The notes under the pieces are model-generated. The model was not told where the DNA came from. It was given only the letters and a program-made list of their open reading frames with translations, and did not search any database. A DNA stretch of 64,000 nt from positions 496,001-560,000 of the forward strand of contig NZ_JALDST010000001.1 of NCBI RefSeq assembly GCF_022747945.1, given 5' to 3'. Source of the DNA: Micromonospora sp. R77 (GTDB taxonomy: Bacteria > Actinomycetota > Actinomycetes > Mycobacteriales > Micromonosporaceae). The translations under genes and the position numbers were made by a program. Of the stretch, positions 8,503 to 16,231 are shown in pieces. Positions within the stretch are counted from its first letter, which is position 1. Each line of letters opens with the position of its first letter.

Positions 8503-8728
8503 TTCGTTCGGGGCTTGGTCGTAAAGTTCTGTATTGGGTGGTTTCGGGGCATGACGGTGTCGCCGATTATGTGATCGGCTTGCTCCGGGCGTGGTCGTTG
8601 CGGGGTGGCGCGGCAGGGCCCCGGCAAAGTCGTGAGGTGATGCCGAGAAGGGCCAGGGGGCGGGTGCCGTCGCGGGCGTGATGTCGGTTGACGGCGGCGA
8701 TGTTGGGGAGGCATGGATCGCAGCCGGG
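8503..8728. other. Non-coding IS-derived sequence
   Basis: No gene is recognisable. The stretch separates the ABM breakpoint from the probable left end of the IS5-family element and is likely the end of an older, unidentified insertion sequence. Confidence 0.35.
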
Positions 8729-8849
8729 CTAGGGCGCGTTTCGTAAGTCGCGTTGGCCGGGTGAGGTCACGGCGTGGCGGTGATCGATAACTGAAGAGGT
8801 CTCCGGTAAGTGGGTTAGCGACCAAGCAAACCTGAATACCGGAGACCTC

Positions 8850-9683
8850 GTGGCCAGCCTAGCGGCGGCGGCGCGGCATGACCTGAGCGACATCCAGTGG
8901 CAGCACCTGTGCCCGTTGCTGCCTGCGGAGTCGTCGTGGGGAAGGCCGTGCAAGTGGACCAGGCGACAGATCATCGACGGCATACGGTGGCGGGTACGTA
9001 CCGGTGCGCCATGGCGTGACGTGCCCGCGAACTACGCCCCGTGGCAGACGCTGTATCGGTGGTTCCGCCGGTGGCAGCGTGATGGCACCTAGGCCCGGAT
9101 CCTGGCCGGGCTGCAAGCTGCCGCCGATGCGGCCGGGCGGATCGACTGGACCGTCAGCGTCGACTCCACGATCAGCCGCGCCCATCAACACGCCGCCGGT
9201 GCCCGTCGTGACGGCGACCGGCAGAAAGAACCACCGGGCGGGATCCTTGCCGAGCCTGCTGATCATGCGCTGGGCCGTTCGCGGGGCGGGTGGACCACCA
9301 AGACTCACCTCGCCTGCGAACAGGGCCGCAAGGTTCTGGCCACCGTCGTCACGGCCGGGCATCGCGGTGACAGCCCGCAGTTCACCACAGTCCTCGACCG
9401 CATCCGAGTTACCCGCTGCGGTCCCGGCCGGCCCCGGACTCGCCCGCAGCAGGTTCTGGCGGACCGGGCCTACACGTCCAAGGCCAACCGTGCCTATCTG
9501 CGCCGACGGGGAATCAAGGCCTGCATCCCGAGCAAGACCGACCAAGACGCCCACCGCCGAGCCAAAGGCTCCCGCGGCGGCCGGCCACCCGTTTTCAACC
9601 CGGAGACCTACCGCCGACGCCACGCCGTGGAGTGCGGCATCAACCAGCTCAAACAACACCGCGCCATGGCCACCCGCTACGAC
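8850..9683 (+). pseudogene. IS5-family transposase, amber stop and split by IS110
   Basis: The product from the GTG reads 'DLSDIQWQHLCPLLPAE' and 'RQIIDGIRWRVRTGAPWRDV', the DUF4096 start of IS5-family transposases. A TAG at 9090-9092 interrupts it after 'RRWQRDGT'. The same frame then carries on perfectly with 'WTVSVDSTISRAHQHAAGA' (first Asp), 'VLADRAYTSKANRAYLRRRG' (second Asp) and 'RRRHAVECGINQLKQHRAMA' (Glu). At 9683 ('ATRYD') the frame is broken by the IS110 element; the last 22 codons lie at 11031-11099. It is dead twice over unless the amber codon is read through. Confidence 0.85.
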
Positions 9684-9919
9684 TGTGAGGATGATCAGGT
9701 GCCGCCCGGTGCTCGGGTCTGACCCGCGTTACGACCGGCCCTTCGGTGCCTTGAGTTTGATCTGTCGGCTCGGGTCCTGGGTGGTGCTTGTTGCCGCCGG
9801 ACCGGCGGGACGTGTCCCGATAGGGGCCTTGCCGCTAACAAGGCGCCATCACAGTCCTGACCGCCCCTTGCCGGCCGGCGACGGCCATCCGTTCCCGAGC
9901 CGTCAGGAGCCGAACAACC
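9684..9919 (+). ncRNA. Candidate IS110 bridge RNA in the element's left end
   Basis: IS110-group elements are known to encode a structured bridge RNA in the longer non-coding end, whose loops pair with donor and target DNA. This 236-bp region has no ORF and contains clear hairpins: CCGCCGG/CCGGCGG at 9794-9808 and GCCTTG/CAAGGC at 9826-9844. A stretch at 9722-9735 (ACCCGCGTTACGAC) resembles the host DNA at the insertion point (ACCCGCTACGAC, 9672-9683), as one would expect of a target-recognition loop. The transcript and its ends are inferred. Confidence 0.45.
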
Positions 9920-11014
9920 GTGTCCAGCATGTCGCACCCGCCAGTGGCCGAACCGCATGACACCGCCGTTGAGGTGATCCTTGGCGTCGACACGCACAAG
10001 GACGTCCACGTCGCGGCGGCCGTCAACATCCACGGTGTCCTGCTCGACAGCTGTAGTTTCCCCACCACCGCCGAGGGCTACCAGGCGATGGTGGACCGGG
10101 CCATCGCGCTCGGCCCGCTTCGGCGGGCCGGGGTGGAAGGCACGCATTCCTACGGCGCGGCGCTGACTCGCCATCTACTGACCGCGGGAATCGGCGTCAT
10201 CGAGGTCAACCAACCGGACAAGGCCCACCGGCGCCGCCGCGGCAAGACCGACGCCATCGACGCCGAAGCGGCAGCTCGAGCGGTCCTTTCCGGCAGGGCA
10301 ACCGCCCTGGCCAAGGCAGGCGACGGCCATGTCGAGCGGATACGGCTGTTCAAGCTGGCCAAAGCCTCGGCCACCAAATCGCGAGCGCAGGCGATCAACC
10401 AGCTCAAAGCCGTCCTCGTCGGCGCCGACCCGACGCTGCGCGACTCGATGACCGGGCTCAGCAACCCCAAGCTCATCCACCGATGCGCCGACCTGGAGCC
10501 GGGCCAGCCGGACACACCCGCAGCAGCCGCTGCCTACACCCTGCGCCTGCTGGCTCGCCGGATCATCGAACTCACCAGCGAGGTCGACGATCTGAACCAG
10601 CGGATCACCGAGGCCATCAACGCCCACACACCCGAGCTGCTGCAGCGTTACGGCGTCGGCCCCGACACCGCAGCAGCTCTGCTCCTGGCCGCGGGCGACA
10701 ACCCGCAACGGCTCACCAGCGAAGCGTCCTTCGCGGCCCTTTGCGGAGTCAGTCCCATCGAGATGTCCTCGGGCAAAACCCAACGACGCCGGCTCAACCG
10801 CGGCGGCGACCGCCAAGCCAATTCGGCCCTCTACATGATCGTCATCGCGCGACTTCGCTGGGACCTGCGCACCCGCGCCTACATCGACCGACGCGTCAGC
10901 GAAGGCAAAACCAGACGCGAAGCGATCCGCTGCCTGAAACGCTACGTCGCACGCGAGCTCTTCGACCTCATCGCTCAGACCCCGCATCCCGCCAGCCAGA
11001 CATCGACCGCTTGA
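9920..11014 (+). CDS. IS110-family transposase
   Basis: This 364-residue protein has 'VILGVDTHKDVHVAAAV' at residues 18-34 (first Asp of the RuvC-like DEDD domain), 'GVEGTHSYGAALTRHL' (Glu) and 'RRGKTDAIDAEAAARAVLSG' (the two following Asp). Further on is the C-terminal Tnp/IS116 domain with 'LLQRYGVGPDTAAALLLAAG' and the catalytic-serine segment 'LCGVSPIEMSSGKTQRRRLN'. All key motifs are present. It starts at a GTG just after the putative bridge-RNA region and ends 16 bp before the element's right end. Probably active. Confidence 0.93.
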   Translation: MSSMSHPPVAEPHDTAVEVILGVDTHKDVHVAAAVNIHGVLLDSCSFPTTAEGYQAMVDRAIALGPLRRAGVEGTHSYGAALTRHLLTAGIGVIEVNQPDKAHRRRRGKTDAIDAEAAARAVLSGRATALAKAGDGHVERIRLFKLAKASATKSRAQAINQLKAVLVGADPTLRDSMTGLSNPKLIHRCADLEPGQPDTPAAAAAYTLRLLARRIIELTSEVDDLNQRITEAINAHTPELLQRYGVGPDTAAALLLAAGDNPQRLTSEASFAALCGVSPIEMSSGKTQRRRLNRGGDRQANSALYMIVIARLRWDLRTRAYIDRRVSEGKTRREAIRCLKRYVARELFDLIAQTPHPASQTSTA

Positions 11015-11030
11015 CATCCATAGGGGCATC

Positions 11031-11099
11031 AAACTCGCTGTGCGCTACGAAGCCACCCTGACCATCGCCGCCATCAACCAGCACCTCCGAGCCTTATGA
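11031..11099 (+). pseudogene. 3' end of the split IS5-family transposase
   Basis: 'KLAVRYEATLTIAAINQHLR' is the usual C-terminus of IS5-family transposases and continues in frame from codon 278 at 9683 once the IS110 element is removed. Confidence 0.85.
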
Positions 11100-11263
11100 A
11101 ACAGGGGCTAACGGCACCACCGCCCGAAGGTCACGACCGGGATTCACGTTCTGCGGCATCGAAGGATCGCTATCCACCGCGAACCCGCTGAAAGATCCTC
11201 AACTGGACGCAGAGCATAGATCAACTCAAAGATCTTCGAACCGACCTCTGAGGGAGTAGAACT

Positions 11264-11322
11264 CGGGTCGGGATTACCCCTCGGACCTGACCGATGCCCA
11301 GTGGGCGCTGATCGAGGCACTA
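11264..11322 (+). pseudogene. IS5-family transposase, N-terminal fragment abutting a P450 gene
   Basis: The DNA encodes 'RDYPSDLTDAQWALIEAL' and closely matches the start of the transposase relic at 18355 ('RGYPSDLTDAQWALIKAL'). The fragment ends at about 11318, only a few bases from the P450 stop codon (11320-11322 on the other strand). It marks the left recombination boundary of the terpene operon. Confidence 0.75.
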
Positions 11323-12759
11323 CAGGCAGGGCGGCAACCGCCGGACGATCGCGTCGACGGGCCCGGGAATGACTGTCGCAAGCGGACGTCCGTTCCGGTA
11401 GCGCGCCTGCGCCGACTCGATCCGCACGGCGGCCAGTACCTCCCCTACCACGATCCACATCATCTGCCAGGCGTACCGCTCACCCACGCAGTGCCGAGGA
11501 CCGAGGCCGAACGGCATGAACGCCGTCTCCTGCGAGATCGGGCAGCCGCTCGTCCCCGAGGACCACGGGTCGAACGACGGACCGACCGGGAAGTGGACGT
11601 GATCCCTGTGCATGGCCCACGGACTGTACAGAACCTCGGTACCGCCAGGCAGGGTAAGGCCGCCGAGCACGGTGTCGCGCACCGTGCGCCGGGAGATCGC
11701 GAAGATCGGCTGACGGCTGCGCAGCACCTCCGAGAGCACCCGTTTGAGTAAGGGTGTTTCGGCGAGATCCGGCCCGTACTCGACACCGCGGGCTCGAGCA
11801 GCGGCCAGCTCCTCCCGCAGGTCGTCCTGGAGCGCCTGGTCACTGGCGAGCTCGACCGTTAGCCAGGCGAGCGCCGTGGCGGCCGTCTCCGCGCCGGCCA
11901 GCGTCACGGAGACGATCTGGTCCGCGATTTCCTCCGAGCTCAGCGGTTTTCCGTCGGGACCGTCGACCGACCGCATGACCGAGACGAGATCGAGCCGGTC
12001 GGAGGTCGCTCCCCGGTGGGAATTCATGGCCGCGACGATGGCCGACCTCAGCCGGTCCATCGCGGTGTCGTGCAACCGGTTCTTCTTCGTCGGCACGCGG
12101 AGGTACCAGCCGGGAACCACGGTGCGCAGCATGGCTGACTCCAGTACGACGGCCAGCCACTCGTGGATGCCGTCGAACTTTCCAGCATCGAGCTCGGTGC
12201 CGAACATGGTGGCACCCAGGATCTTGAACGCCACACGGTGCAGTGCGGCGTCGAGGTCGACTGTGCCGTCCCAGGCCACCACGTCCTCGCGCACCACCTC
12301 GGTCATCAGCCCGGCGAGGCCGATGACGTGCTCCCGCTTGAAGAACCGGTCGAGGTAGACCCGCTGCCTGCGGTGCTCGGCCCCGTTCGCGGTCACGACC
12401 CCGTTGCCCACCAGGCGCCTCACCCGGTCGAAGAACACGCCCTTCTCGAAGTCACCACGCCGGTCGACGAGCATCTCTTTGACCAGCACAGGATCCGTGA
12501 GGTGGACGAGGTCTTGACCGAACGCGCGGAACACGTGTACGCCTGCCGTGTCGTTGAGCGAGGTGACATAGGTCAGCGGGTCTCGACCCAGCCTGACCAC
12601 CTCCCGGACCAAGCTCGTGCCCCGGTATAGGCGGACGCGGTAGCCGGCGGTCCGGTCAGACCAGTCCTTCCGCCACGAGGTCCCGGAAAGCCTTGCGGGT
12701 AAAGCGCGTGCTGCCCTGTAGAAGCTGAACAACCTGCGGGTACCGGCCATCCCACTCAT
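11320..12759 (-). CDS. Cytochrome P450 (terpene tailoring), last gene of the terpene operon
   Basis: This P450 has the I-helix 'VSVTLAGAETAATALAW', the ExxR motif 'LSEVLRSRQPIF', and the heme-binding loop 'FMPFGLGPRHCVGERYAW' with the Cys ligand. It most resembles the second P450 of this operon (LVDRRGDFEKG against LVNDAKKYDKG). The start is uncertain. The ATG chosen has GGAGAAGG upstream but overlaps the terpene synthase by about 100 bp; comparison with the neighbouring P450 suggests translation may instead begin near the synthase stop (about 12600-12660). The C-terminus 'VRRLPPCL' runs straight into an IS fragment, so the natural end may have been altered. It probably oxidises the terpene hydrocarbon made by the operon. 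Confidence 0.88.
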   Translation of the reverse strand: MSGMAGTRRLFSFYRAARALPARLSGTSWRKDWSDRTAGYRVRLYRGTSLVREVVRLGRDPLTYVTSLNDTAGVHVFRAFGQDLVHLTDPVLVKEMLVDRRGDFEKGVFFDRVRRLVGNGVVTANGAEHRRQRVYLDRFFKREHVIGLAGLMTEVVREDVVAWDGTVDLDAALHRVAFKILGATMFGTELDAGKFDGIHEWLAVVLESAMLRTVVPGWYLRVPTKKNRLHDTAMDRLRSAIVAAMNSHRGATSDRLDLVSVMRSVDGPDGKPLSSEEIADQIVSVTLAGAETAATALAWLTVELASDQALQDDLREELAAARARGVEYGPDLAETPLLKRVLSEVLRSRQPIFAISRRTVRDTVLGGLTLPGGTEVLYSPWAMHRDHVHFPVGPSFDPWSSGTSGCPISQETAFMPFGLGPRHCVGERYAWQMMWIVVGEVLAAVRIESAQARYRNGRPLATVIPGPVDAIVRRLPPCL

Positions 12760-13744
12760 GCCCTTCTCCGTTGTAGCGAGTGGTGCGGTACGACCATTCG
12801 ACATTCCCGCACATCATGTGCCAGAGCAGCGCGCCGTAAGCGTTCACCGGATGGTCGGCTCCCAGCTCGGCGACGGCGTCGTGCAACTGCTTGCGGAAGG
12901 CGTTCTCATTGCGCAGCACCTCGAGCCCGACGCGATCGAACGCCTCCTGAACGGTGAGCCGCTCGCTGAGGATCAGCGTGGCGACGGCGTTCACGACGTC
13001 GTCGGCCTCGGCCTCCGCCCGAAACGAGTACAGGTCGTTCGTCAGCGCGATGTGGTCCAGCGCGTGCGCCAAGAGCCGCTGCTTGTGCTCCGCACCGCTC
13101 GCCTCGGAGATCGGCGGTGCGAGGGCCTCTCCGAGAGCGAAGTACATGCCCATGCCGACGCTGTTGCGCCGCATGCGCAGGTACGTTTCGAAGTCGTACA
13201 CGGTCGCGGAGTTGCGATACCGCACCTCTTCCACGCAGCCGACGAAGAACCGGTACACCTCGCGGTGCAGGCTCGCCCACACCTCGTCGGTCAGGTACCC
13301 GCGGAGCGTGGAGAGGCACTCGATCAGCGGCTTGAACCAGGTCGCCATCTCCTCATCGACCGAGGCACCAGGTGCTCCACCGTCGAACACCACGTCGATG
13401 GCGGCCTTCAGCGTCGTTGCGTACACCGCGTCGCTGCCGAGGCGCTCCTTGTCTACTAGCGCGTTGTCTAGAATGGACAAATACTCGGTATACCTTGCTG
13501 CGGCGACCAAGAAGTCGTAGGGAGCGGTGGGCAGGACGAAGACCGTCCATAGTGATGCACGCTCGGCGAGCAGGGTCGTCAGATCGGCCGGCGGCAGCAG
13601 GTTGACGAGTCCTTGGCGGCACCACTGCTGGCTGTCCTCGACGACCTTGGCGCTGTCCTGCCTCTCAACGGCGGGCACGCAGTGCCCGAGACTCGGCAGC
13701 AGGACATAGGTGCCACTCAGCGCCTGGTTGAGACTCTTTGCCAC
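12656..13744 (-). CDS. Class I terpene synthase
   Basis: This 362-residue protein has a GTG start preceded by GAGAGG. The Mg-binding NSE motif is clear: 'HIALTNDLYSFRAEAEADDV' (N-D-x-x-S-x-x-x-E, about residue 238). The first aspartate-rich motif is degenerate: 'ILDNALVDKE' gives D-N-x-x-x-D instead of DDxx(x)D. A C-terminal 'WSYRTTRY' matches the W/RY motif that caps the active site. It should ionise and cyclise the prenyl diphosphate made by the upstream gene. Chain length (C15 to C25) and product cannot be read from sequence. It overlaps the 3' end of the prenyl synthase by 28 bp, indicating co-translation. Confidence 0.88.
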   Translation of the reverse strand: MAKSLNQALSGTYVLLPSLGHCVPAVERQDSAKVVEDSQQWCRQGLVNLLPPADLTTLLAERASLWTVFVLPTAPYDFLVAAARYTEYLSILDNALVDKERLGSDAVYATTLKAAIDVVFDGGAPGASVDEEMATWFKPLIECLSTLRGYLTDEVWASLHREVYRFFVGCVEEVRYRNSATVYDFETYLRMRRNSVGMGMYFALGEALAPPISEASGAEHKQRLLAHALDHIALTNDLYSFRAEAEADDVVNAVATLILSERLTVQEAFDRVGLEVLRNENAFRKQLHDAVAELGADHPVNAYGALLWHMMCGNVEWSYRTTRYNGEGHEWDGRYPQVVQLLQGSTRFTRKAFRDLVAEGLV

Positions 13745-14874
13745 GGCGGGAACCTCTCAGTGGACAGAACGGGAAGCCGGTCGTGTGGAATGAGCTCGTG
13801 CTCGATGTGGTCGATCGTCCGGCCCGAGAACCCGGCTTCGCGCAGCCTGACGCGTGCTCCCTCCAGCAACGTCTGCAGTTCACCGATGATCCGGTCCCCG
13901 TGCGCTCGCACGAGTCCGCGGTAATAGGTGAGGTCTGACTCGGTGCAGTGGCCGTGCCCGTAGACCTGGCGCAGCAGCGCCAGCTCGTCGGCGGTGGCGT
14001 GGCTGCGGACGAGGTGGTGCAGGAGTGTCGCCTTGCCGGTGTTCATGTCGTCCAACGGGTTCTTCCCCGTCGTGGCGGAGTCGGCGAGCAGTCCGTTGAG
14101 GTCGTCGAGGAGTTGGAAGGCCTCCCCGTACGCCGATCCGACCGTGTCGAGCAACGGCAGCACCTCGTCGTCTGCCTCGGCGCACAGGGTCGCCAGCGTC
14201 ATCGGCGCGATCACGGTGTACCAGGCGGTCTTGTTCACCGCCATGCTGGTGATCGCGCTGCGGTCCGCGTTCACTCGGCGATGTTCGAGCAGGACGTCCT
14301 GGAATTCACCGACCACGGTGCGCAGCTGCACGTCCTGGAAGAATTCGGTCGTGCGCTCGCGCACGGGCTCGTTGACGCGGCCTATCGCACGGGCGCACAG
14401 TACCAGCAGCACGTCCCCGCCGAGCAGACCGGCCGCGAGCCCGAGCCGGGCAGGCCGGCGGGACGGCAGGTCGCCGTTGCGCTGTTCCGCGAGGGTTACG
14501 CCCCAGCCAGTGTGCAGGGTGGGGTGGTGCCTGCGGGTGTCGCTCTCGTCGATGATGTCGTCGTGGACCAGTGCCGCGGCGTGGAACAGCTCTAGTGCGG
14601 AACAGGCGTGGGCGAGGTTGGTGAGCGCAGGATCCGTGGCTCTCTGGTAGCCGTTCAGCACGTGGGCCGCCACCCGAGTCCGCCGCATGCTGCCGAATCT
14701 GGTGACGAAGTCGGCCAGCCGTTCCTTGAACATCGAGATCTGGTCTGTGGTGCCGAGATCAGTGGTGTTGGGATCGCAGCTGCCAGCCAGCGCGGAGAAC
14801 TCGGCGAGCAACTCGGCCACGTTCGCCCGAACCCGCCGGGAGAGCTCGGCGGCGACGGACTCGTCGTCCGTCAT
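13717..14874 (-). CDS. Polyprenyl diphosphate synthase (GGPP-type)
   Basis: This 385-residue protein starts at the ATG that overlaps the upstream P450 stop (ATGA). The first Asp-rich motif is 'AALVHDDIIDESDTRRHHPT' (DDIID followed by Arg-Arg). 'LLGGDVLLVLCARAIGRVNE' and the second motif region 'EAFQLLDDLNGLLAD' follow, with the lysine-containing 'KNPLDDMNTGKATLLHHLV'. It condenses IPP with an allylic diphosphate. The residues just before DDIID are small (Ala-Ala-Leu-Val-His), compatible with a C20 or longer product. Its position directly before the terpene synthase says it supplies that enzyme. Confidence 0.9.
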   Translation of the reverse strand: MTDDESVAAELSRRVRANVAELLAEFSALAGSCDPNTTDLGTTDQISMFKERLADFVTRFGSMRRTRVAAHVLNGYQRATDPALTNLAHACSALELFHAAALVHDDIIDESDTRRHHPTLHTGWGVTLAEQRNGDLPSRRPARLGLAAGLLGGDVLLVLCARAIGRVNEPVRERTTEFFQDVQLRTVVGEFQDVLLEHRRVNADRSAITSMAVNKTAWYTVIAPMTLATLCAEADDEVLPLLDTVGSAYGEAFQLLDDLNGLLADSATTGKNPLDDMNTGKATLLHHLVRSHATADELALLRQVYGHGHCTESDLTYYRGLVRAHGDRIIGELQTLLEGARVRLREAGFSGRTIDHIEHELIPHDRLPVLSTERFPPWQRVSTRR

Positions 14875-16220
14875 CGCTTCACTACGCTCTCGAGCCGCAT
14901 CGGCAGGTCGCCCGCGGGCACGAGGGAACCCATGGTGGCCGGCCGCACCTGCTGACCTGGCAGCAGCGACAGGTGGTAGCGCTGCAGGACGTTGACCAGG
15001 GTGATGGACGTCTCGATCCACGCGAAGTGCTCGCCGATGCAGTTGCGCACCCCTGCCCCGAACGGCAGGAAGGCGGTGCGCGGGTACTTCTTGCCGCCGT
15101 CGAGCCAGCGGCCGGGCTTGAACTCGTCGGGATCGTCGTAGATCGCTGGGTCGCGCTGGATCGTGTAGACGGAGTAGAAGACCTGGGACCCGGTCGGCAG
15201 CGCGTACCCGCCGAGCGTCGTCGGCGCGAGCGTTCGACGGCCGAGGAACCACACGGGTGGATACAGCCGCAAGGATTCCTTGACGACGGCCTGCAGCAGG
15301 GGCACCCGGTGGAGGGCCTGCGCGGTGCCCTCCGCGACCACGTCGAGCCCGGTGACCTTCTCGCGAAGCTGCTCCTGGACGTCCGGATGCCGTGCCAGCA
15401 GGTAGCAACACCACGCCATGGCGCTCGGCGTCGTCTCCGAGCCCGCGGTGAGGAAGGTCAGAAATTCGTTGAGGATCTGTGCCCTGTCGTTGTCCCGGCG
15501 TGCGGTCTCGTCGTCAACGTTGGCGAGCACGTCGATGAGGTCCGCCCAGTCACTCGACGCACGATCCGCGGCGAGTCGCCTTTCGACGAGTCTGTCGCCC
15601 AGCGCCCGCAGCTCGCCGATCGCCGTGTAGAAGGTCCGTTTCTCCGCGGTGGGCAGCGCGTCGAACACCTTGGTGGGCAGGGCACCGCGCTTCTGCATGC
15701 CCGAGATGACGACGGGCATCCTGCTCTGGACGAGAGCAACGTCGGCGTCGTTCATCGTTGTGGAGAAGAGCGTGTCGATCACGACCCTAGTGGCCAGCCG
15801 GTAAAACTCCGGGTAGAGGCGCACGACACCGAAATCCGACCACGACTCCACCATGGCTACGCTGTACTGGTGCATGGCGTCGATGTAGTCGTCGATCGAC
15901 GGCTTGTTGAACATGGGCTGCATCAGCCTGCGCTGACGGAAGTGGAAGTCGCCCTCTGCGAGGAGGACACCGTTGCCCAGCAACGCACGCGCCCGCTCGT
16001 ACTGGACCCCCTTGTCGTACTTTTTCGCGTCGTTGACCAGCACGTGGTAGAGCAGTTCGTGGTTGGCGATCAGGTAGGCGTCCGTCCACCCGATCTTGAG
16101 GCGGGACAGCGGTGCGGTCAGTGCCGCCTCGCTGAAGAACTCGAGCTGGTCTTTGAAGATGCCCGGTGCGTGGCCGACGATCGGCTTAGCATTCGGCACC
16201 AATGGCGGTTTGACGGCCAC
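14871..16220 (-). CDS. Cytochrome P450, second gene of terpene operon
   Basis: This 449-residue protein starts at the GTG giving 'MAVKPPLVPNAKPIVGHAPG', with AAGGAG seven bases upstream; the Shine-Dalgarno overlaps the stop of the preceding P450. 'LTAGSETTPSAMAW' is a canonical I-helix with acid-alcohol pair, 'VKESLRLYPPVWF' an intact ExxR, 'DEFKPGRWLDG' the meander, and 'FLPFGAGVRNCIGEHFAW' the heme loop. The stop overlaps the next gene's start by 4 bp. It probably hydroxylates the terpene scaffold. Confidence 0.93.
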   Translation of the reverse strand: MAVKPPLVPNAKPIVGHAPGIFKDQLEFFSEAALTAPLSRLKIGWTDAYLIANHELLYHVLVNDAKKYDKGVQYERARALLGNGVLLAEGDFHFRQRRLMQPMFNKPSIDDYIDAMHQYSVAMVESWSDFGVVRLYPEFYRLATRVVIDTLFSTTMNDADVALVQSRMPVVISGMQKRGALPTKVFDALPTAEKRTFYTAIGELRALGDRLVERRLAADRASSDWADLIDVLANVDDETARRDNDRAQILNEFLTFLTAGSETTPSAMAWCCYLLARHPDVQEQLREKVTGLDVVAEGTAQALHRVPLLQAVVKESLRLYPPVWFLGRRTLAPTTLGGYALPTGSQVFYSVYTIQRDPAIYDDPDEFKPGRWLDGGKKYPRTAFLPFGAGVRNCIGEHFAWIETSITLVNVLQRYHLSLLPGQQVRPATMGSLVPAGDLPMRLESVVKR

Positions 16221-16231
16221 GGTGTGACTCC

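Larger units (their letters stand above)
9684..11030 (+). mobile_element. IS110-family element inserted in the IS5 transposase
   Basis: Removing 9684-11030 rejoins the host transposase in frame ('ATRYD' to 'KLAVRYEA'), which fixes the boundaries to within a base or two. The element has no terminal inverted repeats, as expected for IS110. It carries a 236-bp non-coding left end followed by one transposase gene and a very short right end. Confidence 0.85.
8729..11110 (+). mobile_element. IS5-family element interrupted by an IS110 element
   Basis: The left end near 8732 (GGGCGCGTTTCGTAAG) and the right end near 11092-11108 (CCTTATGAAACAGGGGC) are imperfect inverted repeats of one another around the core GTTTC(A/G)TAAG. 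The transposase between them is split by an IS110 element. A perfect 13-bp inverted repeat (8796-8808 and 8837-8849) lies directly in front of the transposase start codon and could fold over the initiation region. The exact outer ends are uncertain by several bases. Confidence 0.65.

Noticed and set aside
8385..8825. Upstream extension of the AraC frame
   Set aside because: It runs through the ABM fragment and IS sequence and lacks family similarity. The AraC_N domain starts just after the ATG at 8384.
14875..15414. 540-bp upstream extension of the prenyl synthase frame
   Set aside because: It overlaps the P450 gene on the same strand, reads as Arg/Ala/Pro filler, and the ATG at 14874 coupled to the P450 stop is a much better start.
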